From contig NW_019091446.1 of the NCBI RefSeq assembly GCF_001949145.1, positions 994,277 to 1,058,276 on the forward strand: a stretch of DNA of 64,000 nt, given 5' to 3'. Positions 9,699 through 23,210 of the stretch are shown here, one piece after another. The DNA is from Acanthaster planci (taxonomy: Eukaryota; Echinodermata; Asteroidea; Valvatida; Acanthasteridae). The first letter of the stretch is position 1. Every line of letters starts with the position of its first letter. Both the position numbers and the translations under genes were made by a program. A model generated the notes under the pieces. That model was not told the origin of the DNA and searched no databases. It saw only the letters and a list, made by a program, of their open reading frames with translations.

Positions 9699-12600
9699 AT
9701 GATGTCGATCAGTGTCCTGATGACGATTGTGTTCCTCTTCGCAAGAACATTTGGACAGACGAGTAAGTTTACGTTGAGAAGATCGCCATATCGGAAATGA
9801 AAGTCAAAATGGCACCGTTGCCATGAAATCGGTAGTTTGTGTACAATTTGTATCCTATTTTGGGTATTTATTGCCACTTTTCGCAGTACCAAATAAGTTT
9901 GAAACAAAGAAAAAATAAACAGATGCGGCGTTACCATATTTGTTTGTTGGTTTCTTTGTTTTGTTTTCTTTCGTTTTGTTTTGTTGGTTTTTTTTCCTGA
10001 AGAGAGAGACTTATTCGTTACGCATACTACGGGTAAAGTTATGCATTTAAACGGTCCAATCTCTTCCTTAAATGACACGGACATACTCAACTGACCCAAC
10101 GGTCATGTGGTGACTCCTGTGAGTGACCGGTAACTAACGGATCGGTGCCTTTCCTTCTTAATTGGGGTTAACAGCGGTTCTACAACTGCAGTAGACCCTC
10201 CAAATGATCGTCCAACCCTGCCCGTATGTCCGATTTTATTAGCGATGAGCAGTGCCTTGGTGTAGTAGGATAGAGTGCATGGATATCGCCCGCTGAACGT
10301 GTATTGTAACCCCGGTTAATGTATAAATATTTTAAACCGATTCCTCGGGCAAATTAATTGAGCCGTTGGGGAGGCAATCTAGACAAGAAAATTGATTGGC
10401 CCAGAGTTTGCAGCCGACTCTCCGCGTTAACCCTGCTTAGACTCTCGGTGACTGCTTGCAAGTACGAGGCGAAGATTTCAATCTTCGATTCTGCGCGCAC
10501 CTCCGCAGTATGAAAGTTGTTGGAATGAAGCATATTCTCAAACTACCTATGTTTTCTACGATATTCTGACGTTGTTACTTCCCAAAGTTTTTAATCTCCC
10601 CTTAAAGTTTCTAATGAAGTCCACATTCTTCAAACTCTGCCTTTAAAAAAAAATCAACAAACTTTTGCAACAGACCCGCATTTCACTTAGTTTGTTCGTA
10701 GTTCTGTCGAGACATTAAAATTGTGTGACGAGAGTAAAAGTGCCCGTTTATCTTTTTTATAGATATCTGCCAGCCGAACCCTTGTAGAAATGACGGAATA
10801 TGTCACATTGTTTCTGCCAACACCTATCGCTGTACCTGTCGAGAAGGACACTATGGACCCAATTGCGAATTCGGCAACGGCGACGAAATGGGTAGGTGTC
10901 GACACAACCTCTTAATCCTTGTTCACTCAGCTTTCAGGGTTGAATTTGTTGCACAAGCTGTGTTGAATGTAACTAGCACAACCGGAAATGACGGCGTGCC
11001 CAAATTTGGGGAAACCGGTGCAAGAGAGTACTGTTAGACTCTCTCCGAGGCTCTGTTGATGGATGCTGGAATCTTCAAGGGCTCGTGTACGAATCCACAA
11101 CAGCGATGCCAATAGTGATTGTACGGATGGCATGGGTGGCAGTTGTCTTCCGGTCTAAATTAAAATTGTTGTGGCTGTTTATTTCGTAATGAGTGCGTTT
11201 TGCCGTAGCATTGTAATGTCAACAAAACTACAAAAGAAATAATTATGTAGTGGATAATCAGTTAGACTTGTTTCCAAACACATATCAAATCTTACAGCAG
11301 GACTAATTAAACAGGCTTTAAATACTTCTTTTCATTGAGACTGATGACAAGGAGTTGGTCCTTTTACCATTCTTAGAAAGTCCTTTCATTAATACATTTT
11401 AGAGTGTGCTTTTTGTCTTCCACACGTGGCACTTCTTGTCATGAGAGTATAAGAAAAAGTACAAAAATTTGTCTGCCCCAAAGTTTTGAAGAAATACTGG
11501 TTATTGCTATTTACCAAACAAGGTATTATAACACGATAAACAGGTTTTTAAAAAAGTTATTCTGAGGACCTGTAAAAAAGTGTGGTACATGTTCGCAGAG
11601 AGAGAGAGAGCTATGGAGCCACTAATGTTCTTCTGCCTCGGATGACATCACATCAGTTTAGTTCATCAATATGGTTTCTCCCTCTTAAAGCCACAACTGA
11701 GATGAAAACTTATGGTAACACTGACAGAAAACTTGCCGACATGCATTCAAGTCCTGAAATTATATCCTGTTGCCTTCAAGCCCAATCAAACGTCCAGTCA
11801 GGGGCAAAATGATGAGCACGTGCATATAGAGGAATACTGAGATGGCAGGTCACTGGGAAATGATTTGAGACCGGATAAAAAGCCACTGACTCGAAGACAT
11901 TATTAGACTATATACAACATTAGAGTCTTTAGCCAGCTTGGCAGCACTTCATAACGACGCTCTTTTGCCGTCTGTTTGTAACAGAGAAGGCGGGTTTCTG
12001 CCCAGCAGTTGGAACCGATACCTCTGGAACCTGCGCTGAAGAGTGTGAGGGAGACTCGTCATGTCCCGGGGAGATGAAATGTTGCTTCAATGGGTGTGGT
12101 CACTCCTGCATTGCTCCGGCAGCAGGTACGTCAACCATTATAACGGGTTCCATGCATGACCTATATTAAAGCTAGTACATGTACTCTTGTAAGATCGGGA
12201 ATATCTGCCGTGAGTAGAAGCACCCCCTCACCGGTTGGAAAAAGCCACGTTGGTTGGAAAGTGTTCATTTGGTTGGTAGCAACGCGACCAAACCGAACGT
12301 TTGCTAGGAAAATTGCGCCTTCCCTCCGTCTGCTAACGCGGCCCGTTTGACGACAAAATCTCAAATGCAGCCCTTAGGTCCAGTTCGGGCGGTCTGTTCT
12401 TGACAGGGGTTTCTTGTTCCAGCGATCGAACGGCGGGAGCACGACTCAAGAACACTGTTCTCGGGACAGGATCACAAATCACCTCCTCGTCAGGATTTTA
12501 CACGAACACACGGAAAAACTCGTGAGATTTGATTTTTGAACAGCCGCAAAAAGTATCGATATGACTTTACAAAGCCGGAGATAATGGAAAGTTTTGTAAA

Positions 12601-15600
12601 ATTAACATTAATAATTTTCCATAACAGAAATCTTTTTTAAATGGAAAAGAAGTTAGCCAAGTTATTCGACATTAACTCTCGAAGAATGCACAAGGACGCT
12701 GCCACGTTGCATGTTGCTTGCCACAAATAACTACTAGCGTTAATAACCGGTTGTACATTCCCGGCGTTCGAGCGACCGACCCACAAACAACAAATCGAGC
12801 TGTTACGGTGAACAAACGAGAGCAACTCAGCCGAACTCAGCCAACGAGGCCTCTACCTTCACTTCAGATTTGTGCCGGCTTTGTGAATAATGAAATGGCA
12901 ATTAGTCAGGTTTCTAGCCCAAATTCATTTGTCTCTCTGGATGGCCAAATCGTAGGCTTTTCTCAGTCCCAATCAGTGGCGTTCCCAGCGGGGGGGGGGC
13001 ACCTTCCCCCTGGCGGATTTTTAATCGGTATACTTATTCATGAAATATTAGCACCATAACCCTCAGAACACAACACCATGAAATTAAAGCAAGGATGTCG
13101 AGACCGTATGTAAGGCTTTCGATATTTGTTCTCCCGCAACATCATGTTGAATGAGCCTGAAAGCGCATTCCCTTTTGAATTCACCCCCTCCTCCCACTCA
13201 CACACTCCAAAAGCTTGGTACGCTGCTGGTTCCAATTAGTTTCTTCTCTGTCATTAAAAACACTCCCTTAGGTTGTTAGGCTGCATTTCCAATGGTTTGT
13301 GGCAAAACATGACCACGTATTGAGAGGAAAGCGAAGCCGAAACGGAGAAATATGGATTTTACAAACCTTATACTAGTCGGACCACAAAAATTGTGCTGTG
13401 GTAGTTTCAAAGTTTCATGAACCAAAGCTGCAGAGTATGAAACTCGTGGCTTTGTAAGCCGTTTTAGCAAGCAGTCATTTTCGTCTTCCAGACTTTTCTT
13501 GATTCACTGATCTGGAATTGTGATATGACTTAGCGTGTCTCTGTAATGATTTGAGATTTAGCAGACTGACATTAGGCTGTCAAATTTTGAATTCATTATT
13601 TTCAGTGAGTGTGGATGCGTGCCATTCCAACCCATGCAGCAGTGGCGGTACCTGTGTGGCCACGTTTGATGGCTACGGCTGTTTTTGCCTAGCTGGATAC
13701 GTTGGAAAACGATGTGAATATAGTCAGGCCGTTGCAGGTTAGTATTTTCCAAAATGACATCATTTGGAATTAGGCGGAATTTCGGTAGGTCAATTAGACG
13801 ATATCGCTGGCGCACCGATGGGCATGCATTGTGGGTCAAAAGATGACGCGTCGTTGTAGGAACCTGCGCCAGACTATAAGTTTCAGACAAAAGACCTTTT
13901 CTCCTAATAGGATCATTCTCTGTGTTGGTGTTTTCATTACCAGTGAGGCCAGGTTCCTGCCCCAAGACTGAAGTCAGGGATGGTGTCTTTGGGATGTGCA
14001 GCGATGACTGTACCGACGACTGGTCCTGCCCATTCCCGCTGAGATGTTGTTCCAACGGATGCGGGCGCGTCTGTACAGTTCCAGTCACAACAGGTGATGA
14101 GCTGTCGGTACTGCACGATCATTATAAGTCGACAACAAAGGGATGGAGAAAATCTTGAAATTTGCAATACAGGCGCTAAAAGGTCGGGCAGGATGCATTG
14201 CTGGGGGAGGGGGCTGCATGGACACCATCTAACACGAGTTGGCGCTCTTCATCATCACCGTGTCATGGATACCAATCACGTTATTTAAATAAAAACTGCC
14301 ACACATGTTAAAGTTGTTGATCTTGTCGATTCCATGCCTACGGTTTTAGCGCGTACTTACTCTGTGAATTCCAAGACAAAGCATGGTGAGCTGCAGTGAA
14401 GCCCCCAAAATTATTCACACCCTTTGAAAAATGTGGCAGTTTGCTATTTGTTAAAACAAACTGGTGTGGTGGTCACCCCGGGCACACAAACAGTAATTCC
14501 TTTGCGAAAGCTCACCTGCATGGGCAGAGATATAAACTTTTGGTTGTCAATTCTAGGGTCTTGTGGTTGTAAATGAATAATTTTGGGCTCAACTATACGT
14601 TCTTTTGACATGCGTTCGTCGCGAAGGCTACCTAATAGCTGATGTCACGGCAGCAGTACGAGAGATTATTACTATTATTCGTTCACTTCCAGGGGATGTT
14701 GACTGGTGTATGTCCAACCCGTGTGTTAACGGTGGCATGTGCCTCACCAACAGCCAAGGGTATGCCTGTATTTGCCCCGACCAGAGATTTGTCGGCAGTC
14801 GCTGCGAAGAAATTCTGTCATCTCCACAACCCTCGTCACCAGGTAACTCAAAGATTTCTGTTAATTATAAAATGAACACGATGTTGTGCAAGTTTGCCGG
14901 TTTGAAGATTTCGTACATCCAAACACTATGCATGCGTTCATACGTCTTGTGTTCCAGGTTAGTGGGTGGGTACATACTTCCCAATTGCGAAGTGAAGGCA
15001 GATATGTCCCTCAAAATGAACTTCGGCAAACAGCTTGTTAAAAATGTATTCTTCGGCTGCGTATCCAGCTTTTGGTGTGCGTGGGGCGGGGGAATTCAAA
15101 AGCGATTGCGGCTTCGGGCTCATTTAACATGATTACGGGGAGAGAAAAAAATCAAAAGCTTTACTCGCGGTCGCGACGCGCTGGATACGCCACTGGTATT
15201 CTTTATTTCAGAGGTGAGTTCTGTAGCAAACAGCCCAATGTAGACGTAGGGGGCACCAGCATCCTATGGGGGGTACCAGCTTTCAGTGGTGTGGCTTTGG
15301 GGGGCAAGGTTTTGTTAGCCTTGTTCAATATTCATCCATCCGTTTTTTTTTTGGGGGGGGGCACCTGGAGAACCAGGAATTGGGCACGTGCCCCTAGCCC
15401 CCCTCCCCCGTGGCTACGCCACTGGTCGTGAATGCAATATATTGCAAAACTGCGGCAAACTGACGTACTTCTGGTACGAAGCGTATTTCTATATACTGTC
15501 TAAAGTGAAAAAAAATCAGCCTGTCATAATGGATCAAAGAAACACTACAAACGCTTTGATACCAAAAAACATGTTTTGCTTTTGTGACTTGACCACACCG

Positions 15601-17223
15601 AAATGTGTTAGTTAAACACCGCAAGTGTTACTAATCTGCAGATGTAAAAATGCACTGAGAGTGTTAAAAGTTACATCAAAAAAAGTGTTAACATGGCCGT
15701 CTGAGAACACCGGGGTGGTTTGTGGGGTTTACGAATCAAGCATTCAAATTGTGTTGTATAGTTAATAATGATTGTGGATTTGATTTCCAGAGCTTGATAA
15801 AGAGGAGAACCCTGAGGACGTCACTGGTAACCAAGAGCTGCCAACGACCATCATCGCTGTTGTTGTGCCATGCACGGTGGTAATTGCGGCTATACTGGTG
15901 CTCACCGGGGTTTTCATGTACAAGAGAAGGTAAGTTCATCATGTGTAGTCTAATTTGGGTTAACGTCGTGTTTTGACCTGTCTTTAACGCCTTGCAAGAC
16001 CCAACCCGATGTTTCCATTGCCCGCCCCGTTTGTTCGGAGGTTACAATTGAGAACTGTTTTTCGGTGGGGCGCAATGGGAAAATTACAATGGGCCATGCT
16101 GTTACTTGTCTGGTTTAAACGACACCCCAGACAGCGCTGGCGAGCTCTGGCAGGTAGAGTGTATAAATAGATTATTACGTGATGTCTAGTGACATGCATC
16201 GTATCGATGCAAAGTAGTTTGGTGGACAGTACCTGCTCCAAACCGGCTCTAGGCAGTTAGGTAAAGAACGAATGCATGTAATCATATAACAAATTGCAAA
16301 AACCTTACCCTTCTTCGCCCTCTAGCCGTTTAATTGTCATGGTTTCTTGTAGAGTTGAGGATTTAAAAAACTAGCTGATCCTTTTCATTTTAGCAGTTCT
16401 GCATGATTTTCAGTTACAGTACTTTAACAAGATTCATTTATTTCTATCTTTCTGCTCAATGTTAAGTCAAAGAAACCAGACGAGCAAGTCGGACGGCGTA
16501 TCCGTGAACAGCCAGGAGCATATAATAAAGGGTCCGGCTACGGTATGCGATCCTCATTGTGTGGAACAGACACATTGGGTTGCCTGATGAGGTTGTGAAT
16601 CAGCTACGACTATAAACCCTATATAAATGCACTCAGCATATTTTGAACATAAATACCTGGCCAAAAACGCCTCACGCGACTGGTATTAAACAATTGATAA
16701 AGACTCAGCTGGCCTGAGGCAAAACTGTAACAAGGCTGCAGGGGTGTTTAACATAGACTAAGCTCTTGCACAAATCGTAAGGAGTATATCTAGTTCTGAC
16801 CCAAAAGGTTCTTCTTAATGGGAATAAATATGTGTCTGGAGGTCTTAAACGTCCCGATGAAATTGACTCAGGAGAATTGACGCCGATAGAGCCCCTCTGA
16901 AATGGAAGTGCAAGGGAGGGGGCGTCAGTTTGCGAAGTACTGGTATGCTTAATCAAATTGGTTATATTATCCACTTTCTCCATGTTTTCCTTTCTCCTGA
17001 TTTTTTTAAAAAAATATTTTAGCTTTATTTCGCTCGTTGGTGATGGGCGAGCGCTCAGTATTTACAAGAAACCCAGCAGCTCAAAGAGACTAACTTAGAA
17101 AGATCTAAACCAAAATAATATAACTGATAAACACATTTATAATATAAATATTTTAATTTCTTTCGATGTCTGTTTATTTGCTTTCAGACAGAGCATTCAA
17201 AAAATAAAGAGTCTGTGTTCTGA
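9699..17223 (+). CDS. Transmembrane protein with alternating EGF and WAP domains
   Basis: Nine exons: 9699-9762, 10763-10891, 11985-12125, 13606-13737, 13944-14093, 14693-14842, 15791-15929, 16467-16542, 17188-17223. The frame is unbroken over 338 codons plus TGA. Signal peptide 1-20; EGF1 22-64; WAP1 65-111; EGF2 112-155; WAP2 156-205; EGF3 206-255; TM about 276-298 (TIIAVVVPCTVVIAAILVL...), then a stop-transfer KRS; cytoplasmic tail about 40 residues. Each EGF has six Cys in C-x4-C-x5-C spacing with a C-x-C. Each WAP has eight Cys including the paired CC of the four-disulphide core. Introns 1-6 are all phase 1, typical of shuffled extracellular modules. EGF modules usually bind protein partners and WAP modules often inhibit proteases, so a cell-surface adhesion or antiprotease role is plausible but unproven. 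I know no family with exactly this order. The start is ATG-ATG; the first was taken. Confidence 0.85.
12974..13215. mobile_element. Interspersed element with GTGGCGT-type end (family Q, copy 1)
   Basis: Lies in the EGF/WAP gene intron before EGF2. It starts CAGTGGCGTTCCCAGCG followed by a G run. Its interior (TGAATGAGCCTGAAAGCGC..., TTTTGAATTCACCCCC) matches the reverse complement of the segment at 15,057-15,200. Non-coding. Confidence 0.55.
15057..15428. mobile_element. Interspersed element(s) with CAGTGGCGT ends (family Q, copy 2)
   Basis: Lies in the intron before the TM exon. It has TGGATACGCCACTGG near 15,181-15,197 and GTGGCTACGCCACTGG at 15,410-15,426, with G-run and C-run flanks. The left half is an inverted relative of 12,974-13,215. 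The open frame across this stretch is repeat-derived and not a gene. Confidence 0.55.
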
Positions 17224-17496
17224 ATACACGTTATTATCCATCACTCTTAACCAGAAGTAGCAGAATTCCTTTTCCTTCAGAAAGAATGTCTGGAGACCAA
17301 GATCTCATTGATCTTATCTCGAAACTGGTTGCGTTTTGTTTGAAAAAAAAATGGATATTTGTAAGTGAAATGAAAACAGCATTCACTTTGCAAAGAAACA
17401 GGATGACCCAAAGTCTGAAAGAAGTCAAAAAAAAATAAGCTTAACGTTTTGGCAAAGGGATTCCATTGTGTTTGACGGGTAAAATGGCGTTCAGGA

Positions 17497-17538
17497 AATA
17501 AACCTTATTTTAATAGCAGATGACTATATGTGAATAAA
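17497..17538 (+). terminator. Candidate polyadenylation signals of the EGF/WAP gene
   Basis: AATAAA occurs at 17,497-17,502 and again at 17,533-17,538, about 275-315 bases after the TGA stop. Both are plausible 3'-end signals; which one is used cannot be told from sequence. Confidence 0.5.
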
Positions 17539-18811
17539 CTTTATGTTTTACGCTGTTGTATAGAACTTGTGAGCACTTTGTGTATTATTGTCAGTTTGCT
17601 GATAAATTCAAAGTATATCAAAGTATACTGAAGATATTTGTTTAGAGGTCCGTGCGTATTTTGGGCCCAACATCTGCCATTTGCTTGTTGGTAAACAACT
17701 TATTTATTGTTATATTATTTCAATCGGTGTTCCTTTGGCCAATTGCTTGGAATATTACACCCGAAAATCTGTTTCGTCATACGTTTTCCTTTAATGTAAC
17801 TATCCTGGTGAAGCTTCTAGATCAATCATTGGACACGATTGAGCAATTCATGCACACATAATTTTCTAAAGGTTGAACAATTAGTTGACTGCATTATTAG
17901 TTCAACATTAGTCACAAAATATAGTTAATTATATCACACTGAACATACCGATTCAAACCGAACTTCCACTTTTCGATTATTTTTCTCAAAAAGAAACATA
18001 GCGGAGTGTGCATTTCACGAACGAATATTGCCAACTAAAATTGACGAAACTTCTAATAAAAACTACATTTTCCCAATTCTGTTGTTGAAGGTTGTGACGT
18101 TGATATTTACACGATACGGCCGAAACAGCTTTTGTTTTTCTTAAGATTTTTTTTAGCTTTTTATAAAGGGTAAGAGGGGCGTATCTTGGATTTCGTTTTT
18201 TCCCCTCCCCGTTTATAACATGAAAAAGAAAGAGATGTCGACTCATTTGAAAGATTCATGACGATGAATTATTTCGTTACATAGATCAGAGGCTTTTCAT
18301 TTGTCGACACCCGTATTGAGCGAAGAGCTGTTAATTAACGAATGAGCACGGACACATAGTGTTTGACACAAAATTTGACAAACTGACCGTGTATTTCAAA
18401 GAGCAAGTTGACCAAGCGGCCAACTGTGGTCAGTGTCGCAGCTGTATTAAAGCGCAATTCAATACGGGCAGACTTCGTACACACAGAAGTGCAAATCATT
18501 TCGTTTTATTACATGTCAATGTCCAAGCTTAATTCTTGAACTGTTGCACTGTAACATGAAACCGCCATCGATGTGAGTGCGTTTTCAATTCATTAAAACA
18601 CTTTCAAACCGAAAGCAATGAAAGCATTTTTCAAAAATTGTAATCCACGTTTCTTTGGAGAAAGCCAGAACGAGTTTGTATGGATAACGATTTTGAATGC
18701 GGATGTTATCATAAAGCCTTCCGAGTTTGCTTGCATATTAATTAAACAGTGTGCCGAAACTGCAACAGACGGGTACAATTGCCATTTTTACCTATAATCA
18801 GAAAACGGTGA
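17539..18811. other. Spacer without recognised gene
   Basis: AT-rich sequence between the EGF/WAP 3' end and the LINE remnant. Only short frames without domain character are present. Confidence 0.5.
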
Positions 18812-20292
18812 ATGTTAGTGAAACAGGAAAAAGTATGGAGCTCTAGCATAATCACACTCTACAAGAATAAAGGTGACCGTCATGACTGCAACAGTTACAG
18901 GGGCATCTCCTTGCTGAGCACAGTTGGCAAAGTCCTTCCTCGTGCCATTCTACCACGCAAATCAAATACTATCAGAGAGTCAGGCCGGTTTCAGACCAAA
19001 TCGCTCCACACTGGACATGATCTTCTCTTACCGACAACTGCAAGAGAAATGCATTGAACAGCGACGCCCCCTCTACACTGTCTTTGTGTGTCCCACTAAA
19101 GCATTCGACTATGTGAGTCGTTCGGGCTTATTTGCAGTATTGGAGCGCCTAGGTTGTCCACCAACTTTACTGGCTATCATCAGAGCTCTCCATGACGGTA
19201 TGCTGGCCACTGCTCAATCTGACAGGTCGGTGTTGCAAGGCTTCAGCGTGAATTGTGGAGTGAAGTAGGGTTGTGTTTTGGCCCCAACGCTGTAATTCTC
19301 TGCCTTGCTCCGCAGTGCATTTCCTACATCGAGCGGGATCATGCTTCACACTCGATCCACAGGAGGTCTGCTCAATCTCTCCCGTCTACGTGCAAGAACG
19401 AAGGTTTCCAAAGTTCTGGTCCGTGAGCTGTTATACACTGATGATACTGCCTTCGTTGTGCACTCTCAAGAAGATCTCCAGCAACTTTGTCGGATGCTTT
19501 TGCCCGTTCTTGTCAGAACTTTGGCATAAAGATCAACATTCAGTCGCAGGAATGTTGTGCTTGCCACCAATAGTTAGGAAGCATTTTTCCTCACTCTCCG
19601 AGCTCGAAACTCCAAGTCCACTTCAGACCGTCAACAAGTTCACATATCTTGGATCCACTGTGACTTCAAACAACTCTCTGGACGAAGAACTTGATCTACA
19701 GATTGGAAAAGCTGGAACAACATTTGGACGCCTGCACAGGGTGTGGGATGATAGTCGTCTCCCTCTGTCTCTGAAGATCAAGGTATACGATGCATGTATA
19801 CTTAGCATCCTCTTGTATGGATCTGAGGGTTGGACAACATACAGACGACAGGAACGCCGCTTGAATGCATTTCATCTGCGCTGTTTGCGTTCTATCCTTG
19901 GTCTCACCTGGCGGGACCGTGTCCCCAACACTGTAATCCTTTATAAGACAGAGTGCCTTTACATGCGCACACTACTTCAGAAACGTAGGTTGCTCTGGAC
20001 AGGCCATGTCATACGGATGGACGGAGCCCGCCTACCAAAACATCTACTCTTCGGTGAGCTCTCCAAAGCCCCTCGTCCAGTTGGTCGCCCAAAGCTGCGG
20101 TATAAGGACGTAGTCAAGCATGATTTACAGTCCTTCTTCATCAACTTGACTGACTGGGAGAGTTTTGCTATCACCAGGGAAGGTTGGCGCCGTGTACTTC
20201 ACAGGGGAGCAGCCTTGCCCACCAAACCTATATGGAAGAGTGCAATGCCAGACGCACTACCAGGCACCATCGTGCTGATCGTCGTTGATTGA
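18812..20292 (+). pseudogene. Inactivated non-LTR (LINE) reverse transcriptase
   Basis: Three plus-strand frames together cover an RT domain and C-terminal region. Fingers: LYKNKGDRHDCNSYRGISLL. Next: SQAGFRPNRSTLDMIF. Motif A region: TVFVCPTKAFDYV. Motif C region: LLYTDDTAFVVHS. C-terminal part: KFTYLGSTVTSN, LLYGSEGWTTYRRQERRL and RRLLWTGHVIRM. The frame shifts near 18,924 and again near 19,530, with a TAG at 19,266-19,268 and a TAA shortly after. In motif A the catalytic Asp expected just before LTKAFD is replaced (CP for DL). The copy is truncated at its 5' end with no endonuclease domain. Clade not assigned. Confidence 0.85.
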
Positions 20293-22976
20293 GGTCAAAG
20301 GCCTACTTAAAGACCGATTCTCCCACCATTGTACTGTCTGGGGCAACTTTTCAAAATGTCCATCAAACTCATCTTGACAGACCCCATTCACAGCAGTTGG
20401 GCGACTCATCCTGGGCCTTCCCGAGAGGTCCCCCGTAGATATCGATTTATCGACTTTTATAAGATATGTTCACCTTGCTCTAAAGTTTTATAAAAGTTTA
20501 ATTTTGAAACTGCCACCACACTTACGCAGTTGTTTTATTCATAGCATTACTATACAAGGTATGTTTCTCATTGCAACCCCGTTCTCCCATGTTTTATATA
20601 TACGGTGTGTATATACACAATATAAGTTATAAAAGGTCAAAACTGATGAAAAATGAACCATAAAAGTGTCCAACAAAACTAAGATATACAACACAAAACA
20701 AGCCATGAAAGACAACGTACAAATGAGATAAGACCACTTGAAACAGACACAAGACTGACAGACCAACCAAAGGACCTATCCCAACCAATCCCAATCGTCC
20801 GTAAAACTGCGGACAAATTAAACTGACCAATCAATCGGACTGTAGACAAAAAACACGTAGTTTGAAAGTGCACTAGTTTGCAAAGTAGACTACAAGACTG
20901 CAAAATGTCACAGGCATTAAAACAAAAATTATTCAGGATGTTGCAAGTGGTCTAATAAACTTCTGCTGAATACTGAAGAGATGACAGATAGAGTCTGCAA
21001 TATCAGAGGGAAGCCTTTAAGTTGGTTGCTCCCGCCAGGGCAAATACGTGGAAATAAATGAGTTATTCTTGAGGGCACGATCAGTTCTGGCATACTGGAG
21101 GTTAAGTATCACGTGGTCCCGGTGACGAGTATTTATTTTAATATTATTACGAACAGAATGCCAGTCAATCATCCCAAACAAACATTTAACTACAAAAGTG
21201 ATAGTCCCTGCTTTGCCGTCAGAGTATATCCAGTTTAGCACGAAGTCATCTCCTCATATTTCGCAGTCAGGTCTACCCTTTCAGCCACATCCTGCATGAG
21301 CAGCGTCGTGTTAACTATATATGATGTCCTCTTTCTTATGACACCAAGAAATCCAATTTACTGTCACAGATGACTGAGCACGAACAGTCTGGTCGCGGTG
21401 AAGAATATGAAAAATGCAGATTAATGGTCTTTTTTTTATCCATCATTGTCGTAATTTGTACGCATGCGTGTAGAAGTCCGAGCATATTAATCAGTGAAAA
21501 GTTCACTGCCTCATTGCTTCATGTACCCAGACGTCGTCTAGTTTTATCAAAGACAAATCCTGCAGGGGGCCAGACGAATGATCAAATATCAAACGTGGTA
21601 TTCGGCAGACGACCGTTTAAGCATTAAGTCATGCTTGTAGCGGGTACGTCAACAATATGAACACGACAAAAGGAAAGAATCAGAAGCTGTAGATTTCAAT
21701 TCAGACTAAAAATTGATCGTGCTAGCACGCTTCTGTCTTCAAGAAACCGTAATCACAATTCGACAGAATTAATTTGGGTTGGTAAGTACGTGTAAAGCCA
21801 GATGCAGGCCCAACTGGTGACCTGTAAATCGCATTTTTTTTCGTGTATGACACACTGCAAATTCATCATTCATGTCATTGTGACCATGGACATGATGGAG
21901 GAAGGAACGCTTGTCATGTGATGTAGGAAGGAAGACAACTTCGGGCAGCAGATGTTGTATAATGTTGGTTATTTTACCCGTTATTTTGTAATGATCATGA
22001 AGGCCTATCAGTGCATATCCCACAATACAGTTGTTTTTCTCGTTCCATATTTTTCCTAGTTCTGGATCGCTTGAAATAGAAACCTACCTCTTTTGACAGT
22101 CAACAAAAGTTTTGTGTTGCTCTCAGTTCTGGTTCTAAAGACAAGTTCTGTCATGTCTGTATGAAAGGTGAAATGTAGACATGTGGAATTTTCTTGTACA
22201 AAATTTGTTCTCAAACAAATTCTCGAAAATAAATTTTGGCCATATTTCTTTTTTGCATTTCAACATTTTTTAATGGTTTATCAAAAATCATGGGGCGATA
22301 AGCCACTCACTCTGATTCCAAGTACCCTTTTTTTATATTCAACAGTCATATAAACTTTCGCATCTAATGTCTGTTTAATCAAAATGATTTGTAGCATTCC
22401 TGTTTGTTTAACATTTGCCAAAGAGTGAACTCATGCTCTTTCCTAGTTTCGGATTGCACATTATTTGCATGCAAAATGTGTTGCCAACTGTAGAAATACA
22501 TGTGACGTAATGGGTTCGTCAGCTGTGCAGTGTGGGGATAGTAGGCCTACTTGAAAGCTTGCTGCACAGCTGAAAAGTTCAGTCAAAATTTATGCAGGTT
22601 TAACTTTTTAATTGATTGGAATTTTTAATAATGAAATAATTTTCTCTGAATTAAGAACTTAAAATCAACTAGCTATTCTGCAACTAGATTTTCTAATGTT
22701 AGGTGGCCTGGCTACTACTTCAGTCCAAGTAGCTACACGTACATGCAGGACATATGAATTGCCTTGCTTTTAACTTGTTGACAGGGTCTGGCATCAGCAA
22801 TTATCACATCTGGTAAATGTTAGAAACAGGCAATTCATCAGCAGCCGATTTCATGAAAGGTGGCATAACTTTGAACCACGCTTAAGCCTTATACCACAAA
22901 TGAATGGCGTACCTGTGCATTAAAAAAAATTACTATTGAGAGTTTTATAATTATATTTATTTTAAAGTCATTTCAT
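20293..22976. other. Gene-free intergenic region
   Basis: The first ~190 bases may be the LINE 3' end. The rest is AT-rich with no supported exon. Hydrophobic minus-strand frames near 20,540-20,900 have no domain character. Confidence 0.45.
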
Positions 22977-23210
22977 TTGGAGTTAAACAGGCCTTTTGGG
23001 TCACAGTGTTTTACTACACTTTTGTTTGTCCTGGCCAACTTGGATGGCTTTTGTTTGTTAATCTCCTTGTTTGCTTTGCTTTCCATCATCTGCCCTGCCC
23101 TAGTTGTCTTCTGGACTGCTACAATTTATCTCTTGTATACATTTGTATTTACATTGTATGTTCTGTGCTGTTTTGTTTAACAGCGTTTGGGCCGAATAAA
23201 AAATAATATA
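22977..23210 (+). mobile_element. Possible retroelement 3' tail
   Basis: A T-rich segment ending in GGGCCGAATAAAAAATAA, which looks like the 3' end of a LINE-type element. The Leu/Phe/Cys-rich frames it contains are best explained by the T-rich composition. Weak call. Confidence 0.25.

Noticed and set aside
9647-10099. 150-codon minus-strand frame
   Set aside because: It lies opposite the signal-peptide exon of the EGF/WAP gene and its intron, and has Lys/Thr-rich low-complexity content.
13558-14088. 176-codon minus-strand frame
   Set aside because: It is antisense to the EGF2 and WAP2 exons, whose plus-strand frame shows the full Cys patterns.
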